Shown here one piece after another: positions 57,993 through 64,000 of a stretch of DNA of 64,000 nt. This DNA is from Virgibacillus halodenitrificans JCM 12304. Lineage in GTDB: Bacteria; Bacillota; Bacilli; Bacillales; Amphibacillaceae. Numbering within the stretch: position 1 is the stretch's first letter; each line of letters opens with the position of its first letter. A program made the position numbers and the translations under genes. Below the pieces are notes generated by a model that was not told where the DNA came from, made no database searches, and worked only from the letters and a program-made list of their open reading frames with translations. The stretch is taken from positions 1-64,000 of the forward strand of contig NZ_BAZS01000020.1 of assembly GCF_001310895.1 (NCBI RefSeq), read 5' to 3'.

Positions 57993-58889
57993 ATGGGAGC
58001 CCCAAAGAAGAAAAAATCAAACTTTACTCGAAAGAATCGCCTTGTCGCATACGCTTTTCTTTTGCCAAATATCATAGGATTTCTCGTATTCATATTTATT
58101 CCGGTAATTGCGTCTTTCTTAATGAGCTTCACTTCTTGGAATGGTTTTGGACAAATTGAGTTTATCGGCTTTGAAAATTACGTTAATTTAATTCATGATC
58201 CGAATTTTAGGATATCTTTTATAAACAGTATTTTGTTTCTATTAATTTCCGTTCCTATTACACTTTTTCTATCAATGGTTGCAGCAGTGGCATTAAATAA
58301 GGGAATTCGTTTTGTAAAGGTTTTTCGAACAGCGGTTTTCTTACCTTATGTTACCGCAACAGTAGCAGTAGCAGCAGTCTGGCAACTCGTTTTTAATCCA
58401 ACAATGGGACCGATTAACGGTTTTCTATCAAGTATAGGAATTGATAACCCTCCTGGTTGGTTAACATCACCTGAATGGGCTTTATTCTCTGTATCGATAG
58501 TCTACATATGGCATTCTGTAGGTTACTACATGGTACTATATCTTGCTGGATTGCAGAGTATTCCTAAAAACCTATATGAAGCAGCAGATATAGATGGTGC
58601 AGGGCCTATCTCTAAATTTTTTAATGTGACGATACCGATGATGTCTCCAATAATATTTTTCACCACTATCATTGGAGTTATAAATTCATTTAAAGTCTTT
58701 GATTTTATTTTCGTACTAACTGATGGCGGGCCAGGTCGGTCAACTCATGTGTTAGTCTATGACATTTATAATACAGCTTTTAAGCAATTTGAATACGGTT
58801 ATGCATCTGCAATGGCGTATGTACTATTTCTACTAATTTTAATTTTTACTTTCCTTCAATATCAAGGTCAAAAAAAGTGGAATAATTAA
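57993..58889 (+). CDS. Sugar ABC transporter permease, MalF/UgpA type
   Basis: A 298-residue permease with six helices, opening with a basic segment and RLVAYAFLLPNIIGFLVFI. The EAA loop is LYEAADIDGAGPISKFFNVT and the tail VLTDGGPGRSTHVLVYDIY is typical. AAGGAGG precedes the ATG. Like the earlier pair it lacks a cognate ATPase gene in the window. Confidence 0.92.
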   Translation: MGAPKKKKSNFTRKNRLVAYAFLLPNIIGFLVFIFIPVIASFLMSFTSWNGFGQIEFIGFENYVNLIHDPNFRISFINSILFLLISVPITLFLSMVAAVALNKGIRFVKVFRTAVFLPYVTATVAVAAVWQLVFNPTMGPINGFLSSIGIDNPPGWLTSPEWALFSVSIVYIWHSVGYYMVLYLAGLQSIPKNLYEAADIDGAGPISKFFNVTIPMMSPIIFFTTIIGVINSFKVFDFIFVLTDGGPGRSTHVLVYDIYNTAFKQFEYGYASAMAYVLFLLILIFTFLQYQGQKKWNN

Positions 58890-58938
58890 AAAGGTTATGT
58901 ACTAACAACTACGATAATGTTTTAGGGGATGATAAATT

Positions 58939-59805
58939 GTGATAACCACCGGTGAAGGGAGAATGCAGGAACGTAATCATTCTTCTATGAAAATAGTTAG
59001 AAAGATTATAAGGTATGTCGTTATTATTTTGATTTCTTTAGTAATGATCTTACCATTTTTATGGATGATATCCTCATCATTAAAAGCTGAATCAGAAATC
59101 TTCGGTTTTCCAATTAAGTGGATACCTGAAATGTTTCATTGGAGTAATTATAAAGAAGTATGGACTAAAATCCCATTTCATTTATATTACTTAAATACAT
59201 TAAAGATTGCTGTGTCTGCAACGGTTTTACTTGTTATTACGAGTTCTTTAGCGGGATATGTTTTTGCGAAAGTTAAATTCCCAGAGAGAGATAAATTATT
59301 TTTCCTTTATATTGCAACAATGATGATTCCTTATCAGGTTATGATGATTCCTCAATTTATGATTATGAAGCAGATTGGTTTAGTTGATTCCCATTGGTCA
59401 CTTATTTTACTAGGGGCTTTTAACCCGTTTGGTGTATTTTTATTTAGACAGTTTTTTCTTTCAATTCCAGATGAGTTATTAGAAGCAGCCAGAATTGATG
59501 GGTTAACTGAATTTGGAATTTATCGCAAAATAATTTTACCTTTGTCAAAGCCAGCTATTGCTACACTTGTCATATTTTCATTTATGCACGCATGGAATGA
59601 CTTTTTAGGACCATTAATTTATTTAACTTCTGATAATTTGTATACAATCCAACTCGGGATGCAGTTTTTTATCACCGAATATAATACAGAATATGCATTA
59701 TTAATGGCTGCGGCTGTATCTGCAGTTGTTCCTACAATTATTGTATATTTCTTGGCACAGGACCAATTTGTTGAAGGTGTTGCTAATACTGGAGTGAAGG
59801 GCTAG
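58939..59805 (+). CDS. Sugar ABC transporter permease, MalG/UgpE type
   Basis: A 288-residue permease. GTG 58939 has AGGGG upstream; ATG 58963 is an alternative, its ribosome site being too close. The EAA loop reads LLEAARIDGLTEFGIYRKII, and the end is GVANTGVKG. It precedes the lyase gene by 36 bases. Confidence 0.9.
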   Translation: MITTGEGRMQERNHSSMKIVRKIIRYVVIILISLVMILPFLWMISSSLKAESEIFGFPIKWIPEMFHWSNYKEVWTKIPFHLYYLNTLKIAVSATVLLVITSSLAGYVFAKVKFPERDKLFFLYIATMMIPYQVMMIPQFMIMKQIGLVDSHWSLILLGAFNPFGVFLFRQFFLSIPDELLEAARIDGLTEFGIYRKIILPLSKPAIATLVIFSFMHAWNDFLGPLIYLTSDNLYTIQLGMQFFITEYNTEYALLMAAAVSAVVPTIIVYFLAQDQFVEGVANTGVKG

Positions 59806-59841
59806 GTATACTGATTTTAAAAATTAAAAGGGAGGAATTAT

Positions 59842-62800
59842 GTGAGTAGAGCAGGTGCCTTTATAGTTGCTGTGTTAGTTTTTTACTTAGTTATATTCAA
59901 CGGAAATGACCAGGCGAACGCTAAGGAGGGTACAGGTGTTGAGAATTCTGGGTTTGAGCTAACTGCACAAAAGGAAGCAAATTGGGATGATACTCGAGCA
60001 ATTGGATGGAATGTATGGAAGCCAACTGGTAACCCAACTGTTTATGTAACAAATGAAGATTTCCACAGTGGAAGCTATGCACTAAAAATTGCTGCAACGA
60101 AAGAAGGCAGGGCAGCTGTTTCACAAGATGTCCAAGTAGAAGGAGGTCAAACCTATAAATTTAGCGCGTGGATAAAGACTGAAAATGTCACAAGTGAACA
60201 AGGTGCTAGATTAAGAGCAGCATACTATACTGGGAACACTCAGTTAGATCTTATTTATTCTTCAAAGGTTACTGGTACAAATGACTGGACGTATATTGAG
60301 GAAATAATAACACCACCTAAAAATGTTGATCGAATAAGGGTACAAAACTTCTTAGAGCGTGGAACTGGTACCGCATTTTTTGATGATGTCACCTTGACCA
60401 AAATAACTCCGTTAGAAAGCATTGATATTAAAGAGGACAGTGTGACGGTAGAACAGCATGAAACTATAAATCTAGATTGGTCTACCAAGCCACAACATAC
60501 GAACAATAGAAAAATAGATTGGATTTCTTCTGATAATAGTATCGCTAAGGTAAAAGACGGTGTCGTGACAGGGATAAATACCGGGGAAACCGCTGTTTTT
60601 GCTGTCTCTGAAAGTGGAAATATTAAGGATTATTGTATCGTAAAGGTAAAAAGGAATCCTAAATTAGAGCCCCAGCCTATTCAGGCACTTGAGTTAACAC
60701 CCGAAAAGTTAGAAATAAATGAAGGCCAATACTCCCTTCTGGATGTCACGGTAAAACCTGAAAAAGGTAAAAATGAAAATCCATTATGGGAATCGAGCAA
60801 TAAAGAAGTTGCGGTGGTTCAAGATGGGTTGGTAAAGGCAGTGGGCCCAGGAAGTACTACAATCTTAATTAAGTCAGTCGACGGAAGTGTAAAGGCAGAG
60901 AGCAAAGTATCTGTTTCAGCTTATCAAGAAGATGAATTTGATGAATTAAGGTATAAATGGAATGAAAGTTTATTAGGATTAAAAGCTTTTGATGAAGGTA
61001 ACACGCATATGAGTGAGATCATAGCCAATAAGACGAAAACTGCAAAAGAACTATGGATAACAATGAATAAAAATAGCGATAGGGAATATTTATGGATGGA
61101 TTTGTCAAGCAATACCGATCCTGGTGATATAACATATAGCTATAGAAATCTATATAAGATGGCAGAAATGTTTGTGACGGAGAGTTCCTCTCTGTATCAT
61201 AATCCTGAGCTACTAAATGATATTATTGCCGGTTTAGATTGGATGTACCAGCATCGTTATAATGCGAATATTCCAGAAGCAGGGAATTGGTGGCATTGGG
61301 AAATCGGAGCTCCGCGAGCCTTAAATAACACCACTTCTATTTTATACAACTACCTTGATTCGGAAAAGATTCAAAATTACATGTCTGCAGTAGATCATTT
61401 TCAACCTGATCCAACTAAATCAGGAGCAACTACCCCAGATAAATACAGGGAATCGCTTGGGGCGAACAGAATTGATACAAGTAAAGTAGTAGTTGTCAGG
61501 GGAATAATTGTCAAAGATGCAGCTAAGATTGCAGCATCACGTGATGCTTTAAGCCAAGTTTTTAAATATGTAATTGAAGGCAATGGGTTTTACAGAGACG
61601 GTTCTTTTGTTCAGCATGAAGATATTGCCTACAACGGATCTTACGGAATTGTTTTAATAGAAGGTCTGACAGAACTTTTCCACTTGTTGAGCAACTCAAC
61701 ATGGGAGGTAACAGATCCTTACGTAGAACATGTGTACAGTTGGATCAGTGAAAGTTTCGAGCCATTTATGTATAAGGGATCTTTAATGGATATGGTACGC
61801 GGCCGCGCTATATCACGAAGTTTTTTACAGGAGCACCAGGCTGGTCATACTGTAATTCAAACGGTACTGCGTATGTCGCAGTTTGCTCCCGAACCTTATG
61901 CAACGGAATATAAAAAAATGGCTAAATATTGGATCCAAGAAGATAGTCATTTGAATTACCTTACTAATTTAACCGACTTTAATGATATTAAACTTGCGGA
62001 AAAGCTATTGAAAAATGATGCGATTAAACCACGAGGAGAACTTCTTCTCCACAAGACATTTGCCAATATGGATCGGGTTGTTACGCGTAAACCTGGCTAT
62101 GCCTTTGGAATCAGTATGTACTCTGATCGTATTCAAAATTACGAAGATATGAATAATGAAAACAGAAAAGGTTGGTATACCGGTGAAGGAATGACCTATC
62201 TCTATAATAATGATCTTGATCAATTTAGTGATGGTTTCTGGCCAACAGTTGATCCTTACCGATTGCCGGGAACAACAGTTGATACAATGGCACGGGCTGA
62301 TGGGAGCGGAGAACATCGTTCAGACAATTCATGGGTCGGCGGTTCCACATTGGCTAACATGTACGGAACAGCGGGCATGAACTATAGCGCTTGGAATAGC
62401 TCGTTAACTGCTAAGAAATCCTGGTTTATGTTTGATGATGAAATTGTAGCGCTTGGTGCTGGAATATCAAGTAAGGAAGATCGGACTATTGAAACCATTG
62501 TAGAAAACAGAAAAATCGGTGAGGGTGGTATCAATCAATTATCAATTGATGGGGAAAAACAAGCTAATCTATTTTCCCAAACTGCAAAGAAAAATGTAAA
62601 CTGGGCATTTTTAGAAGGAACTAATGCCGGGTCAGACATAGGCTACTATTTCCCTGCCGGGGGTACACTTCAAGTGAAAAAAGAGGAGCGGGAAGGTTCG
62701 TGGAGTGATATAAACTACAAAGAACCTGAAGCAACTATAAATCGTGCTTATGCTACTATGTGGTTTGACCATGGCGTGAAGCAACAAATAAAACTTATTC

Positions 62801-63554
62801 TTATGTATTACTTCCAAAAAGATCGGAGAATGGGGTAGCTGCATATGCAAATGACCCGGAAATAGAGATTTTAAGAAATGATGAGGCTGTTCAGGCTGTT
62901 CGGGAAACCTCAGAACAACTAATAGGGGCAAACTTCTGGAAAAATGAAAAACAAACAGCAGGAGCGTTAACAGCTTATCAGAAAGCATCCGTGACCATGA
63001 AGCATTCCGGCCGTACGTTGGATGTTTCGCTTGCGGACCCGACAATGAAAAACAGTGGTGTAATTGAATTGGAGATTGCTGAAAAGGCATATGGAGTAAT
63101 AGCAGCAGACGAACGGGTTAAAGTCGAACAAATTAAGCCGACTATCCGATTAAAGGTTGATGTGAATAATGCGAAAGGGGAATCCATCCACGTTAAATTC
63201 AACACGGACTCCAAACAATCAAATCAGACAGATCAATTTGCCGTGAACTCAACTATTGTAGAAAGTGAAATGGATCCAAATAGTACGATAACTGCAAATA
63301 TAGATGTGGAAAGTAAAACGGGGAAAAAAGCAGTTCTAACCTTAGCCTTTTATGATTGGAAAGGAAATATAAAGGAATATGTGAATGAGGAAATTAAAAT
63401 CCTCCCAAATAATTCAAATGAATACCAAATGTCATTGAAGCTGCCTGATTATGTGTCTGGCGGGACGGTTCGAGCGTTTGTCTGGAAAGGTAAACAAATA
63501 GAAGGTAAAAATTATAAATTATTGTCTAATGTGGATGTGAATCCTGACAAGTAA
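59842..63554 (+). pseudogene. Secreted PL8 polysaccharide lyase (hyaluronate/chondroitin/xanthan lyase type), frameshifted
   Basis: Large extracellular lyase that cleaves uronate-containing polymers. GTG 59842 lies 7 bases after GGGAGG. Order of parts: signal peptide to about residue 27 (QANA), a CBM-like beta domain (about 32-192), two Big2-type immunoglobulin domains (about 195-275 and 285-365), the alpha-toroid, then beta-sandwiches. The catalytic set is complete: Asn542 (LGANRID), His592 (FVQHED) and Tyr601 (NGSYG), with the same spacing as Asn349-His399-Tyr408 of pneumococcal hyaluronate lyase. The first frame stops at 62838. One C missing near 62782 (AAGCA for AAGCCA) would restore KPTNKTYSYVLLPK and continue to 63554, about 1237 residues. 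The truncated product would lack the C-terminal beta domains. Confidence 0.88.
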
Positions 63555-63580
63555 TAATAGATTTACGAAAGGTGATTAAT

Positions 63581-64000
63581 ATGACACGGAAACCAAACAT
63601 CGTCTATTTATTTGCAGATCAATGGAGAAGACAGGCAGTAGGCTATGCAAATGAAGATCCAGTCATTACACCTAATATGGATCAATTTGCCAAGGAGAGT
63701 GTTGTGTTTACACAAGCAGTCTCCTGCTCTCCCCTTTGTTCTCCACATCGTGCTTCTATGTTGACGGGCAAGTATCCAATGGGTACAGGAGTTTACACCA
63801 ATTGCAAAGTTGGTGCAGATGTGATGCTGCAGCCAAATGAAATATGTATTAGTGATGTTTTAAAACAAGCGGGATATCGAACTGGTTATATTGGGAAGTG
63901 GCACCTGGATTTACCGGAGAAAAACATTTCGGATAACCCGACTTCAGGGGCAGAAGGCTGGGATGCTTTTACACCCCCGGGGCCGAAACGGCATGGTTTT
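63581..64000 (+). CDS. Sulfatase, 5' part (cut by window end)
   Basis: The first 140 residues of an S1-family sulfatase, open to the window edge. KPNIVYLFADQWRRQAVGYA has the metal Asp, and CSPHRASMLTGKYP is the C-x-P-x-R signature with Cys53 as formylglycine site. IGKWHLDLP is the usual Lys-Trp-His segment. There is no signal peptide, so it is cytoplasmic. AAAGGTGAT precedes the ATG, 27 bases after the lyase stop, so it belongs to the same operon. It is different from the sulfatase at 41437. Confidence 0.92.
   Translation, partial: MTRKPNIVYLFADQWRRQAVGYANEDPVITPNMDQFAKESVVFTQAVSCSPLCSPHRASMLTGKYPMGTGVYTNCKVGADVMLQPNEICISDVLKQAGYRTGYIGKWHLDLPEKNISDNPTSGAEGWDAFTPPGPKRHGF

Overview
The window is low-GC, Gram-positive chromosomal DNA. 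It carries strong AGGAGG ribosome sites, Bacillus-type lipoboxes, sigma-B-like and sigma-D-like promoter matches, a Staphylococcus-type C30 carotenoid operon and typical Bacillaceae intergenic repeats. A halotolerant Bacillaceae relative of Oceanobacillus or Virgibacillus fits best; this is an inference from gene content. I see no rRNA, tRNA, CRISPR array, transposase or prophage.

Region 1 (1-17.5 kb) is mostly housekeeping: gamma-glutamyltransferase, a small Gly/Tyr-rich protein, a 52-bp tandem repeat, a fosmidomycin-resistance-type MFS pump, an ABC1/AarF kinase in three frames, a hemerythrin-like protein, a YusW-like lipoprotein, an M24 peptidase, a MATE pump, sigma-54, a YkvA-like protein, an NCS2 nucleobase permease, a chemoreceptor and uracil-DNA glycosylase. 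Region 2 (17.6-25.2 kb) is a carotenoid locus. A MerR regulator with a B12-type sensor domain is divergent from crtN-crtM-crtP-crtQ-crtO, with a fatty-acid-hydroxylase-type gene behind. The control region holds a 12-bp inverted repeat and a sigma-B-like promoter, so staphyloxanthin-type pigment under stress and possibly light control is likely. Region 3 (25.3-35.2 kb) holds two paralogous orphan oligopeptide-binding lipoproteins, an LCP cell-wall protein, an M20 peptidase, and LacI and AraC regulators around an oxidoreductase.

Region 4 (35.7-64 kb) is a large glycan-use region. The first block is a sugar ABC transporter with a GH112 galactosyl-HexNAc phosphorylase and a small DUF6903-like membrane protein. 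Next come a cytoplasmic sulfatase, a ROK protein, glycerate kinase and an AraC regulator. A catabolic run follows: Gfo/Idh/MocA dehydrogenase, DUF993 aldolase-like protein, TIM-barrel isomerase, 2-hydroxyacid dehydrogenase, second isomerase, cytoplasmic heparinase II/III-family lyase and DUF624 protein. The last block is a two-component system, a second sugar ABC transporter, a secreted multidomain PL8 lyase with an intact Asn-His-Tyr set, and a second sulfatase cut by the window end. Together they suggest capture of a sulfated, uronate- and HexNAc-containing polymer such as a glycosaminoglycan: extracellular cleavage, ABC import, cytoplasmic desulfation, lysis and phosphorolysis. Neither transporter has its own ATPase.

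Eight genes are broken by small indels, mostly explained by a 1-2 base error in a short homopolymer. The protein continues cleanly in another frame each time, so sequencing error should be excluded before calling them pseudogenes.
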